Notes under the pieces: generated by a model | Database searches by the model: none | Seen by the model: the letters and a program-made list of their open reading frames with translations, nothing else | Told to the model about the DNA's origin: nothing | Shown: positions 52,161 to 63,764 of the stretch, piece by piece | Numbering within the stretch: position 1 is the stretch's first letter | Layout of the letters: the number at the start of each line of letters is the position of its first letter | NCBI GenBank assembly: GCA_001247695.2 | Contig: LGRX02024659.1 | Span: 1 to 64,000, forward strand | Source of the DNA: Cymbomonas tetramitiformis | Taxonomy: Eukaryota > Chlorophyta > Pyramimonadophyceae > Pyramimonadales > Pyramimonadaceae | DNA: 64,000 nucleotides | Reading direction: 5' to 3' | Program-made: the position numbers and the translations under genes

Positions 52161-55093
52161 ATGGCACCGCGTAAGGCGCTTGAGGAAATTTTGCCATACC
52201 TTATTGCGATAGGAACCTTAGCGGAATGTATTCCTCAGGATAAATGGCCGCTTCCACCAGAATGCAACGCTGAAGTCGCAGAGCTGGAGGGCATGCTTAC
52301 GCATGTCACGAAGATATGGACGACCACTAGCACACGCGAGGGCGGAACGGTTGATCAGGAAAAAGCGCAAACTGGTGGAGCTGCTGCTGGCAAAGAAAGC
52401 TTGGATCGCTTACATAGAGGAAATAGGCAGCACTGGTTGGGCCCTCTTGACAATCTCTTCTCGCGTCACCCCGAAAAGATTGCACCTACTTTGAGCGAGT
52501 TCGTGTCCAAGCAGTCCCCGGATGTTCAGCGCGATGTTGTTCGAGAACTGTGCGGCACAAATGCCGGGTTTGGTATGCTATTGCTAGAAAATGTAAAGGA
52601 GGGATTCACCTGATTAGCGCGTAGCGCCTCCAAGCTTCACGTGAATATGCGCATGGCCACTGCTGCAATGATCTGCGGGGAGAATTTTCGCACGCACGGA
52701 TTTTCTGTGACTTCCTCTGCGGAGCTGCTAGGAGTACACCGGCGTGTTGTGGAGAGTGCTTTACGAGGGCGCGAGGCCTTAAGTAATGGTTGTACGGTGG
52801 GCCTTCAACCTGATGAGAACTCGGTACCCGATCTGGTGCGTGGGACGCGGAAAACTTCTGAAAGCAAGGAACAGGTGCAGAATCTGGTTCGCGAGTACTG
52901 GCTCTCAAACACGAGGGTCAGTCCTTGCAAAAAGGACGTCGTCCTTGCGCGCGACTCTGCTGGAAAGCTTCTGCAGCCTAATCAGTTCGTCTCCAAGCAA
53001 TGGCTGGAATCTTCACAAGTTTCTCTGTTTATGCGGTTCCAAGCAAGACACCCGGAAATTAAAATGAAGCAGCGAACATTCGAGGGTCTCAAGCCCAAGA
53101 ATGTGGTACGTCTTCGCAGGCAGGACAACATAACTTGCACGTGCAGGTACCACGAAGACTTTCGGATGGTGCTTGAGGGCTTCAATCGGACAAGGGAGAC
53201 CTTGCATTCTGGCTGTGCATGCAAGGAGGAGTGCTGTCCGCGCATTCCTTGGAGCACCGACTCTACAAGGAAGGTCATAGAGGGGACCGAAGAGGTTTGC
53301 GACATTGTTAAGGTGGGAACGTCAACCAGCCAGTTCGCCGAGAGTTTGCTTTGTCCCCGACCGGGAGACTCGCATAGGATTGAATGCCTGAAGGGGGAGT
53401 GTCCGGATTGCGGGGGTCTTGCTAATTTGCAATTGTGTGCAACGGAACTCACGTCTCAACGGCTTGTGGAATGGAAGTGTTATGAAAACCTAGCAACCGG
53501 TCACGTTACCGACGATGGGGAAGCGGTTAAGCGGTTGCAATTTGTGCACAAGAGAACTCCAGTAGGGGAACTGGTGTACAAGTTACAACAACTATTACTT
53601 GGGCACGAACCTGGGAAGTCCAAGAACTGCGAATGCCGAGGGAGTTTTGTGCACAACACCGCGGATGAAGGGAACCCGGGAACATGGGCGATTCGTGAAC
53701 TAGATGGTTTTGGAACGTGCCCCTTCCTTCGCCCTTATGCCTACCATACTTTCATGGCGCTGCACCAACACCGGCACTATCGACAGTGTGTGGATAATCT
53801 ACCGTTGGGTCATTGTTGTGTTGTCTTTGACTTTTCGGAGAATCACAAGTTGACCATTCCCCGCGCGGCACAAAGTATGCATTGGGTGCTAAAACAGGTA
53901 ACCATTTTGGTGTGTGTGCTATGGCGACACGCATCCTTGGAGGTTGATGGAGTGGAGAGCACCTCCGAAAATCCGGTGATAATCAAGGACTATCTTTACT
54001 TTTCGAGCGATGACCGTGTGCACGACCACCACTTTGTTCGGTACATGCGGAAAACGATTATCGAGGACTACTTTGTGGGCCGGGGTTTGGCGAAACCGGT
54101 GTTCTTGCGCGAGTGGGTTGATGGTAGTGGGGCGCAAAATAAGTGTGCGGCGGGTTTCGCGGATGTTGGGAAGAGTAAGGCGGAGTGGTACTTGGGTGTC
54201 CCTTGTCAAAGGAACTTTTTTGAGACGGCACACGCAAAAGGGGAACAAGATGCGGCGGGTGCACATGTGAAACACGCGGCGGCCACGGCCGTGATATCGG
54301 AGGGGGACGAGTTCTATGCAAACATAAATTGCGCGGGGGATTTGCACCGGTTCTGTGTTGCACGACTTTCCCGTCCGGCACCCACTACTTATATGAAGAG
54401 CAAGATCACTTTCAATGCGCGGCACTTCTATCTTGACCCAAAAGTCCCCTACACGAGGAGCCCGGGGGAATGCGCGCGGTTGACCGGACGGGTGAAGCGT
54501 ATCAGTCGGTTGACGGCACGCTGCGTATGCACAGCGTTCGCGCGGGGGTTGGTGAAGGGCGCCTCCTATTTCGGGACCGCTCTTGCTATTGCGCCCATTG
54601 CTATGCGCAATGCACACACCCGGTGCCGGACTCCTCCCGGTGCTTGGAGAAATCTCATGTCGACTCTTGGAGGGAGGTGGAGTTGCGTGCGGCGTCGGGA
54701 GCGGAAGCGAGACAAGTGCGCATGATGGTGGAGCGGTATGCGACGGAGGTGAGTTTGGAGGTGCGGTGGGGAAGCGTTTTTGCGGTGCGGGTCGAAGGGG
54801 ACGCCGCACATTCCTACTACTTGGTCAAGGCCTTGGCCTCAAGCATGCAAGTAGATTGTGAAATGCAAGAGGATGACTATGGTGTCACACACGGTCCTGG
54901 CTCCTGGGTGATCTCCGGTCGATACTTTGAATGGAAGGATGAGGGGGAACGGGACGCATACGTTTTGGACACCTCCAAGAAATGCCTCATTCCATGCGAG
55001 GCGGTGATAGCGACGGAGGTGCCCTTAATTCGGCAGGGTGCTGAATATTTCATATCGGATCGGACGCATCAGCGCCTGTTAGCGTTGGTATAG
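52161..55093 (+). CDS. Transposase-like gene, one stop and one -1 frameshift
   Basis: ATG at 52161 opens a 150-codon helical N-terminal part to TGA at 52611-52613. The same frame continues to 54725, and the natural sequence then continues in the -1 frame to TAG at 55093. A 42-nt in-frame intron (52593-52634, GT..AG) could remove the TGA. A Cys/His-rich middle (CTCRYHEDF, CACKEECC, CPDCGG) is followed by a DDE-like core: DFSENHKL (Asp at 53829-53831), WVDGSGAQNK (Asp at 54120-54122), FFETAHAKGEQDAAGAHVKH. The -1 part starts RAVDRTGEAYQSVDGTLRMH with CYCAHCYAQC. From memory, similar DFSEN/SDG/SHGKG proteins recur in animal genomes as transposase-like families; I cannot name the superfamily. Codon use is less GC-rich than in the 1-38 kb gene. 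Confidence 0.7.
54437..54467 (+). other. Candidate -1 slippery heptamers
   Basis: In the zero frame, C CCA AAA (54437-54443) and C CCG GGG (54461-54467) both fit X XXY YYZ, and the -1 frame is open from there through 55093. Confidence 0.4.
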
Positions 55094-57242
55094 ATATGGA
55101 AGTGATATAGACAAGATGTCCCCTTATCGTTTGTATCATTGATATGTAGCAATAACCTCGGATTTGATTCCAACAATGTTTTGTATGTACCTTCATATGA
55201 CATGAATTATTACACTCGCTTTCTCGAGTGCGCATATGCATTCTTGCACCTCTTTATCTCTTCGGGAGATCATAACCCACTCGGTTATTTCCATGTTGGA
55301 GAAATGTATATGATTCTTTGTAGAATTTGCATTATCATATTTGTATGGAATCCATATGCACATATAGCGATTCCATACATCCCCGACGCGGTTCACATTC
55401 GGAACATTCGGAGAACGTCCCGATACCTTAAGATTACCTCTAATGCTCACCCAAGTGCCCGAAATCTCAAAGTTGAAAAATAGTCAATTTGGAAATTAAC
55501 GTTCTCAATGAGAATAACAAAAACGAATCGGTTTTCATAAATTATTGTCTACTTCACATTTAACGCGCATACGAAAGATTCGGAGAGACGTTTCCACCTC
55601 GGGTGGGCACCCAACTGCCCGAAATCTCAGAGTTGAAAAAATAGTCAATTTGGAATATGATATTGTCATACGAAATATGAAAAAATAAGTCATTATATAT
55701 TCTTAAACCCTCTTTAGAAAAATTATGCGCCTCTACATACTTAAGCTTACCAACTAATTTTGCAACCCATCATCTACCCTCCGATTAAAACATATGCTAC
55801 GGTCAACTTTGCTTTGGGAAATGCCATATGTTAAGTACACGACCCCCTCAGAATATAAATTTCTCTTTCGTGGATATAACTGGCGATAAGAGGCTGGAGA
55901 TATCGAATGTCGAAAACTGTATCTGATGTGGCGCAATGCAGTTCCCATCTTCGATGCAGTACGTGAGACATTAGTCGGAGAGAATTCGGGATTATAAAGA
56001 TATTCATTCGCTCGCTGAAAACGTGTAAATTTCTCTACTTAATCGTGCGCACCCGCGAAAAAGGTTGAAGTGGTTTACGCCACATTTCTTGGGTGACATA
56101 TGACTGCTTTCTCGGGACTTGCGTTTATATATTTTGTTGAGAGAATCTTCAAAGGGAGACGACAGACGCATACGTGATACTCGTATAGTACAAACGCTTC
56201 CAATTTCCCCACTGACGAAACACTTTCCCCATTGTCGTATTACGGGTACAGATGCGATTTATTAAATATGCACTTTCGACTTACCGCGGAACGCTCTCTC
56301 TCTCGCAGCGAGACCCTGTCCTGCCAAGTGAAGATCTTTAAGATTGTGTGCACATCTAAGTAACTTAATTGTATCTAATATTATCACATATTCCTACTGA
56401 GTCAGTGGGTATCCGCATCGTGCGCAATGATAACCCCGTTCGCTACTTTTGGAAGTTGCGAAAATCGTAAATTCACGCTCACTATACCCACATGAACGCG
56501 CCAACCCTTAGCGAGATTTGTAGTGGGTTTTTCAGTGTATACGAATTACTGTTAAAAGATAACGCATATTAGATAATATTTTGCTAGTCGCTTCAATCAT
56601 CCGCTGCGCACGCACGCTTGCAGGCGAGCGCGCGGATGACGGAGGAAACCCTAGCGAAAATGTGGACGCGGTTGACATCCGCGTTTTCGCTAGAGCTGAC
56701 AGCGCGTTGTCAGATGCTCAAAATATGTTCCTTATGCATATATGATATGCGTGGAAGGTTTGTGATATGCAAGATGCGTTTATGCGATGCGTATGTCGAG
56801 CGGTTGGCTCGATGCGTGCCCAATGACCCCCTTCCATGCGCGGCGTCCCAGACCCCAGGTTGTGCACGGATCTCGCGCGCACAAAAAATATGTTGTTCCT
56901 AACGCACCTCTTAATCAGTATGCTAAGTTTTGGTGCTTCGTATTTATTTCTCAGACCTGTATCTCACGCAGCTGGACAGTGACTTACGGGCCCCCCGCCC
57001 GTCTGAGCGGGTACGAGCCAGCGTTGTGTTTTGATATCTTTTTCGGCCGCACATGGACGAGGTCGGACACGTCATGACTTTCGGAGATCGAAGTGACAAT
57101 ATAATTATTGTGTCGACTGATGACATCTTTGAAGAAACTTTTATATTTTTAGAAGGAGGTGGGGGAAATTTTGGGAAATATCATTCTTGAAAGGCGGAAG
57201 AATTTTTGAGGCAGATCTGTAAATTAAAATTCAGAATTCAAA
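55094..57242. other. Right subterminal region, no gene
   Basis: AT-rich. A direct repeat of about 50 bp (GTGCCCGAAATCTCAAAGTT.. at 55447-55495 and its near copy at 55601-55655) and a hairpin CTAGCGAAAA..TTTTCGCTAG at 56651-56693. Short ORFs lack support. Confidence 0.55.
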
Positions 57243-57278
57243 TTTCTATTCCAGGAAGGTCACTTTTCTATTCCAAAA
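57243..57278 (-). repeat. Right terminal inverted repeat
   Basis: Exact reverse complement of 46855-46890, followed by TA at 57279-57280. Confidence 0.9.
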
Positions 57279-57618
57279 TAATAATATTCCGATGCTGCGG
57301 TTGGGGGCGGCCACAAGCAAGGGTGAGGGTCGTTTCGAAAATCGCGGTAGGCTGCTTTGTTGGTGTAACTGCTGCGCGTCATGAGGACTTGCGGAGATAC
57401 CGGCGGGACAATCATGGCGGTCGGTGTCGACGTCGGCCAAGAAATGCCCCCTCCTGCCGACGATACTACGCGGAAATTACTAGCAAGGCGCCACGGATAT
57501 CGCCTGATCTGATAAAATCAACCCAATCACGCGCTGCTAGGCCATACCGCCCGCACGCAATAAGCGAGCTCCACTCGAGCCCCTCACTCCATCCCAAGCG
57601 TCCGCCTTTTAGCCTATC

Positions 57619-58832
57619 ATGATCCTAAAGCAGTGTCTATGGAAAAGCGTGCGCGGAGGCAAACCTGTGGGATATATTAAGGCAAACAAGGTAAGCAGTT
57701 TGCACCTTGCAGTGATATATTTTGTTAGAAACAGCTCAAACAGGCAGTGGGGATCCGCTGCCGACGGTGAACAAACGGATTTGGTGGTGCTTGGAGCTTG
57801 TCGCACTTTTGAGCTTTCTTGATTATGCTATGTGGCGTCTATCTCTGGCGCATGGCTCGTTCCTTTCCGCTCTTCCAGGACTAGACTCTTCGCATTTTCG
57901 CGACCCGCGGTTTTTTTCCGGGATCTTCGACCGACGATTCACCGATTCCTTTGACTACATGGTGGCTACTGACTCAGGCGACTACGGAGGCAGCTACGGA
58001 GGCAGCTACGGATACGGCTATGCTCGAGTCCCTGCTGAACCGCGAGTCCAGACCTCTGACTCCCTCGCTGACCTCAACAACTACGGAGCAGCCAGTCAGT
58101 ACAATCAGTTCAGTCAGGTATGCCGACCTTGCGTGCAGGCGTGCCATCGGACTCGCCGCCTATCAGCCGCCTCCTCTCCCAGTCATCGAACCCCCCTCCC
58201 AAGCAGATGTCCTCAGTCGAATCCCGGTCAGAAACTTACCCCTGAGCCAAGACTCCGTGAACCAGCTTTCTCGCCGGGAGAGACGCCATCAACGATGGGA
58301 ACAGCACCAGCAGCGACTGGCAGAGCAGCGCAGAGTACTCTTCTCTGACCCCGCCTCAGTCAGAACGCCCGCAGCTGCCTCGATCCCAGTGATGAACCAT
58401 CAGCATCAAGCCCTCGTGCAGAATCAGATGATGCTGGAAGTATCAGAGTACATGCAGAATCTACATCAGCAAGTGCTCCAACGCTATCCTCATCTGATTT
58501 CTGGCCTCCCAGCGGTTGGCGATCCACCTCTGACGCCATACCAGCACACCTTAGGATGGGCGGGCGGTTTACCAGGTGCACCGGCGCCAGCAGCTGGATC
58601 AGGTCCATTGCCGGCACCAGCACCGGCTCAACCGGCTCCAGCACTGGATCAACCGGAACCAGCGCCGGATCAACCGGCGCCGGCACCATTACAGCCAGAT
58701 CCACCGGCACCGGCTGATCCACCGACTACCGGCACATCGCCTTCTGACTCAGTCGATCCTGATCATCCGTCACCAGGGGACTCGCCACCGCCCTCAGACA
58801 ATGGTGACTCGCGACACCGGCGTCTACAGTAA
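57619..58832 (+). CDS. Gly/Tyr- then Gln/Pro-rich protein gene, interrupted by a TIR element
   Basis: Two overlapping open frames look natural in turn: 57722-58118 (..LLSFLDYAMWRLSLAHGSFL, YGGSYGGSYGYGYARVPAEP, SDSLADLNNYGAASQYNQFS) and 58118-58832 (RAIGLAAYQPPPLPVIEPPS, RRERRHQRWEQHQQRLAEQR, VSEYMQNLHQQVLQRYPHLI, then a Pro/Ala/Asp tail). The frame change near 58118 has a CAG/GTATGC and CGTGCAG nearby but no fitting intron, so a frameshift or unrecognised splice is needed. An upstream ATG (57619) with donor AAG/GTAAGC may be exon 1. The stop TAA (58830-58832) is supplied by the inserted element's end. No known domain recognised. Confidence 0.45.
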
Positions 58833-59777
58833 GAACCCATATATATAAGAAGACTGGGGAAAATGCCTAGCCGCTAGGCTTCTTAAAATGAGCCCCCCGC
58901 CAATCGCATCTAGCGGTGCAGATATTCTTAAATATGGCCTTAGGATGTGATCATTCCTGGGAGTGGATTGCCGCTAGCGGTCGATCTTTCTTAATTTCGG
59001 GGTTTTTTGCAGGATGCCACTTGTCGCCTTCTAGCGGCTACCTTCTTGTTTTTATCACTGTCGTGTGTAGACACTTTACATTAGGTTCGAATACAGTAAT
59101 GGACGCTGGTACAAAAGCGTCCCTAAAACTATTAAAAACGCTGGCCGACGAGCATGTCCTGTCAGCTATTGACTTTAAGCGTGAAAATGCTAAGGCGCTT
59201 GGGCAGGATGGTTCGCGCTACCAACTTTCATCCGAAGTAATACACGAGCTCCGAGAGTTGAAGACTTTCTATGATGACGAGGTTTTAGATGAGGAAGAGT
59301 ACACGGCACAGAAGCGCGTATTGCTCGACAAGACAATCCAAATAATAACTCCTGCTAACCTCGTCACACACAAAGAGGTTGCACATACATATTTCCTGCA
59401 GAACAACACACACTGTCAAAATTTGAGCATATACTTTTTGCCACACATCATGTGACACACAATGTTCGTTGTGCATTGTATATTGCCATATCAACCGTGT
59501 ATATTATTCTTACAGTGTACTGTATGTCATCTTGTAGTGTATACAACACTCCTGAAGTGTGTAGCATCTTACGTTGGATATCAAATATAATAACGCGGGA
59601 TATATTAATGTTTTTGATATTAGGTGTTGTTGTACTCGCCAGCGCCAAATCTTCTTAATTCTAGGTAAAAGCCAAGCATTTTTAGCGGCTATAAAATCTT
59701 CTAATTCTTAACTTTTGAAAAAAGTCCTAGCGGCCATCTTCTTATAGGTGGGTCTTCTTATATGTGGGTTCTTACTG
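58827..59777. mobile_element. 951-bp TIR element, TA target, carrying a SHOCT-like ORF
   Basis: Ends CAGTAAGAACCCATATATATAAGAAGAC and, as reverse complement, CAGTAAGAACCCACATATAAGAAGAC; TA flanks both sides (58825-58826, 59778-59779). Subterminal DNA repeats CTAGCGGC and CTTCTTAA-type motifs on both sides. TA duplication and CAG ends resemble Tc1/mariner-like or related MITEs. It interrupts the ORF ending at 58832. Confidence 0.8.
59099..59455 (+). CDS. Small SHOCT-like protein inside the TIR element
   Basis: 118 codons from ATG at 59099 (MDAGTKASLKLLKTLADEHV) to TGA. Residues about 47-75 (VIHELRELKTFYDDEVLDEE then EYTAQKRVLLD) match the SHOCT pattern of LxxLxxLxxxGxlTxEEFxxxKxxLL, a short two-helix oligomerisation motif. 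The last 40 residues look less constrained. It is not a transposase, so it may be captured host sequence or an accessory factor. No intron. Confidence 0.55.
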   Translation: MDAGTKASLKLLKTLADEHVLSAIDFKRENAKALGQDGSRYQLSSEVIHELRELKTFYDDEVLDEEEYTAQKRVLLDKTIQIITPANLVTHKEVAHTYFLQNNTHCQNLSIYFLPHIM

Positions 59778-59974
59778 TAGATGTGCTACTCTGGACCTTA
59801 GAAGGAGCCTCCTTCTGGTTGAGAAATCACCTGTCCTCTTCTCCCTCAGTGACTTTCAGCCATGGCGCGGAGGCACACTATTCTTACCGACTGCCAACCA
59901 TGCCCGGAAGCGCCAGTCACTTCATAACCGACACCAATCGGATTTGGATGACTACAGTGCGGGCCCGATTTTAA

Positions 59975-60150
59975 GCAACAGTCGTTTAAGCAAACAGCGC
60001 TGGAATTCTAAAAAATTAAGCAATTTCCAGCCTTTGCAAAAAGGCTGGATTTTTGGCCAACCCCGTTAAGCAATTCCAGCCCTCTGGATCGAGATCACGA
60101 AAATGGGGATTTTTGTTGTTTTTAGCAATTCCAGCCTTTAACGATGAATA
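59975..60150. repeat. Scattered TTAAGCAA / AATTCCAGCC motifs with a hairpin
   Basis: Five copies of TTAAGCAA or TTAGCAATTCCAGCC and a hairpin CCAGCCTTTGCAAAAAGGCTGG within 175 bases. It may be the subterminal part of another element whose other end I could not find. Confidence 0.5.
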
Positions 60151-60632
60151 TACCTTACTGTCGTATAATAATATAGCACATAACAGAGCAACCGCGAATG
60201 GAGGTGTAGGGACGGCGTGCATGTGCATTACATCATATCGCATCATATCTACGAGTGTCGCTTGATATGGTATACCACGAGTGCAAATGCAATATTGTTT
60301 GCATATTATCGTGTTGTCACTCAGCAATTGTAGCCGGTAAGTGCGAGGTGAAGCGACACGAGGACAGAAAAGATGTGTCACATCAATACATCATCTTTCT
60401 TGGAAACTACAAGAACGCGGTTTTGGAGATGGAGTCGCCGAGAGAGGATAGCAAGGGCACCCAGCCTTCTCCAATTCTCTGAAAGCCATAAGGTTTTAAA
60501 GTGCGATGCGCGGTGCAAACATAGAGTAGCATCTGGAGGTTTTGAGGGAGTGCGCTATTGCGTTACTTTATACAAAATGTATGACAGGCGTCTAACCAAA
60601 CCAGCCCCGGTGTATTGGCCACCACATTATAT

Positions 60633-61376
60633 TTAATGTACAACAGTGGAAGGTGAGTACGCCTTTGCGAGATCAGTAGAGTCAACCATAACGTGTTTGC
60701 ATAGACTCACCCCCGTAATAACGTCTGAAGCACACCAATCCTGCCTTAAAACATACCCCCTATTATGCATAGTTAGTTCTGAAGCACAACTTGCACATAG
60801 TTTCCCAATAGTGTTTCCACATCGCCTAATTGTAAGCATAGCGCCCGCTGAGCAATGGTGGACGCTACGGTGCTCCCTAGTGGCTAATAGTGATAACCAA
60901 TACAAGAATCGAGCCATGTATGACATGTTTTTTGCCCGGTTGTATAACACCGATAAGAAAGGTTGCATAATATCGTCGAGTTGCCACCCTGCAACATGGT
61001 TAGTGAAGTGAAACAAGGGAAACGACCCAGAGAACAAGTGTCGCTGGCACGGTGAATATCCCCAGCTCCCACGTGAAGGTATAACCCATCCCCAAGGCAT
61101 ACCCTCCGTGTATTCGAGATACACATAGCGGTTATGAAAGTCCCATATAGGGTTACCGTCACTATCGTCACTCTCCCATAGGTTCACAGTGTCTGTATAC
61201 TTTAGCCGGAAGCCAGTTTCGACATACTCGTCGAATACAGTGCCTTTGAAAGCGGTGGGTTGATAGTGGGGGGCCTTATTTTCAAGCAGAACACGCCGTG
61301 AGTGTCTATTACAACGGCGCCCACCATTATCACAAGTGAGACAAACCTTCTTAAAGCTTTTTGGAGGCTTCCTCAT
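60633..61376 (-). CDS. Unknown 247-aa Cys-containing protein
   Basis: Single open frame from ATG at 61376 to stop at 60633. N-terminus MRKPPKSFKKVCLTCDNGGR.. has C-x2-C-x6-C-x2-H, a possible zinc site. The middle is aromatic-rich (RYVYLEYTEGMPWGWVIPSR). The C-terminal part has more Cys/His (GKLCASCASELTMHNRGYVL, WCASDV, LCKHV), possibly a second zinc site. It is the only long ORF in its 2-kb neighbourhood, and codon use looks natural. Family not recognised; a transposon or virus-related origin is possible given the surroundings. Confidence 0.6.
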   Translation of the reverse strand: MRKPPKSFKKVCLTCDNGGRRCNRHSRRVLLENKAPHYQPTAFKGTVFDEYVETGFRLKYTDTVNLWESDDSDGNPIWDFHNRYVYLEYTEGMPWGWVIPSRGSWGYSPCQRHLFSGSFPLFHFTNHVAGWQLDDIMQPFLSVLYNRAKNMSYMARFLYWLSLLATREHRSVHHCSAGAMLTIRRCGNTIGKLCASCASELTMHNRGYVLRQDWCASDVITGVSLCKHVMVDSTDLAKAYSPSTVVH

Positions 61377-63540
61377 GATGGCAAGCGGGAACTAGAGCGT
61401 TTGACCTGTGTGCACATTATTTGAACACGAGTCGTGAAGAGGACCACCGGTCATAGCCGGATGACATCAAGAAAACTTAATCTAAAATCAACATGAAAAT
61501 GAGTTAATCTAAAATCACAAAGAAACAATCTAAATTAATTATTTTTCCCAGGGATTTCGGAAGGGTTGGACTGCTTCTATTTTTCAGTTTGTTTATGCAT
61601 ATGTGCAAACTCGCGATACTCGTTTTGTGCAGCTTGTGTCGCAGGTTTTCCGATGGCGAGGAGGGGCGCGCTTTCTTGATACTGCAACTTGCCACTCTAC
61701 TGTAACTTGTGCACCATTCACACTGTGATAATAATCAGTTTGGTCACAAATACTTGGCATACATGCATACATATGCATATACCAACTTGATCACGATAAC
61801 AGTTGGCATACACATGCATATACCAACAGTGTAACATAGAAGTATTGCAAGATTAGAAAGTAAGGACTTATCTTGAAATCATCATTTAGTTCTGTTGATC
61901 GATTTGATGACTGTCTGTCTGCGCCTAACCGACCATAGGCTTGTACCCTATGGAACCGGGGGTTGATCCAGCAATACAACTGTGCTACACTGTAACATGC
62001 ACATCGCTTACATATATGCTAGATTTTGCATGAAAACACCATTTAGCATATCTGCTGTGCAAGTATAGGCTATAAAGGAAATCCACTTGGTATAAGGTGC
62101 CAATCTTGGTCATAAAGACAATAATTAGCTCGGTTATTCCTGACGGAGGATTTGGGATGGAATAACTGTTCCACTGTTGATCAAAGATGGAATACACACC
62201 GGAGCCATTTGTGAAATATACCAATCAACTCATCATCCATCATGATGAGAAGTGCAGGATTACAACTTACTAACCAAATTGATATGCATCATACTTGATA
62301 TATGCTGTTCAGTGGTATACAGATTATCTTGTATGATAAATCGCTATCATTTTGCTTAAGTGTACTAAATCAGCAAGTACCTGCACAACGATGCACAATC
62401 ACTTACACTATTATGTATATTGACATTCACTGATTCAGTAAGTGAAATGATCAACTATAATATCAATCAACCACGTGTATGATAATATAGATACCATCCA
62501 ACAAACACATGTGCGTGTTGGATGTCAGTGATGGCGATAGCTAAGGTAAACAGGATAAAACCACATGCTGAAGGGCTGGATGGAGAATATTCCCAGACCC
62601 GAAGGCAGTATACAGTGTTCACAATGCAGCTGGTAACTGCTGAACACTGTCCATACCTTTTTACTATCGCTGGAGCAACACCAACGTCTACATTGCATTC
62701 TGACAGTTGATACAGTTCTGATCACTTCAAATCCATGTAACAAATCTCACAGATCAGTATTCATCTTGACAGCTGATAGAGGTTATCACAGACACTGCTC
62801 TGATTCATTATTCGAGCTTTGTTCTGATTTACTTGGAATCTGAAGATATCATTTTGATACTCTTTCAGTGCACCGCCATATGCCCAAGTAAATAGTAGGT
62901 TACTATGAGCATTTGCTCAAGTTACTTAGTATCTGGATGGTAATGCCATCCAGAGTATTGTAATGAATCCAAAGAGATAAAGCAGACCTCCAGCACACCC
63001 ATTCGTGGGTGGGCAACGTGATCGACAGCCACTGACAGGCGATTGAACCGAGGAGTAATCTCGCCTTAAGCTTTTGGCTAAGGTTATCCAATGAGGAGTT
63101 GACAGTCCTAAGTAAGTAATAAATCAACTGACAAGTTATCACTTAAGTGACTGCACTTAACTGTTGATACACCTACATATTCACATTAGGGTTTGGTCTA
63201 TTTGTCATGGGTTTCAATCAGTAGAACCCAATGTACCAAATATTGACCATACATATATCTTCACATACCAACATGAAAAATGTCAATTTCCATTTCATGT
63301 ATTCAGGTGAGATATATTACAGAGGTGTAACAGATGTATACATTATAGTATACACCTAGTGCTCATACACACTGAGACTTATAAGTCAAAAAGTGGTGAA
63401 AATAGGTGAAAATCTCACACGTAAGATTTCAAAATGAAAATTCGGGCCCAAATATTTTTGCTGATCCAATTTTTCACCTATCGATGCTATTCAAAACTTA
63501 TGAGCACTTGTAACACCCTGTAACACCCTACAATCACGTG
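61377..63540. other. AT-rich region, no gene seen
   Basis: Many stops in all frames. Some dispersed near-repeats (ACATACATGCATATACCAAC around 61770-61830) but no long ORF, RNA gene or clear element boundary. Confidence 0.6.
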
Positions 63541-63544
63541 TAAA

Positions 63545-63705
63545 ATGGGTGTAGGCACTTCATTTTAATCTAGATTGGGTGTAGGCACTTCATTCTTAAT
63601 CTAGATTGGGTGTAGGCACTTCATTTTAATCTAGATTGGGTGTAGGCACTTCATTTTGGTCTAGATCGGGTGTAGACACTTCATTTTAATGTGCCATTGG
63701 GTGTA
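63545..63705. repeat. 30-bp minisatellite, five copies
   Basis: Unit GGGTGTAGGCACTTCATTTT then AATCTAGATT, five tandem copies with minor changes. Confidence 0.92.
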
Positions 63706-63764
63706 GAAACAGGTATAGGGGGTACGGGTCGCAATTTCTTTTGTCATTTGTTGCACAAAAAAAA

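Larger units (their letters stand above)
46855..57278. mobile_element. 10.4-kb TIR DNA transposon with two divergent genes
   Basis: Perfect 36-bp inverted ends, TTTTGGAATAGAAAAGTGAC and 16 more bases at the left, mirrored at 57243-57278, each flanked by TA. Inside are a rightward transposase-like gene, a leftward spliced gene, a hairpin array between them and AT-rich margins of about 1 kb (left) and 2 kb (right). The layout of two divergent genes around regularly spaced hairpins is unlike the large transposon types I know. Perfect TIRs suggest recent activity, but the transposase frame is interrupted. Confidence 0.85.

Noticed and set aside
46855..57278. Helitron or Polinton-like element
   Set aside because: No Rep/helicase, polymerase B, integrase, ATPase or capsid genes; the TIR and TA flanks argue for a cut-and-paste type.
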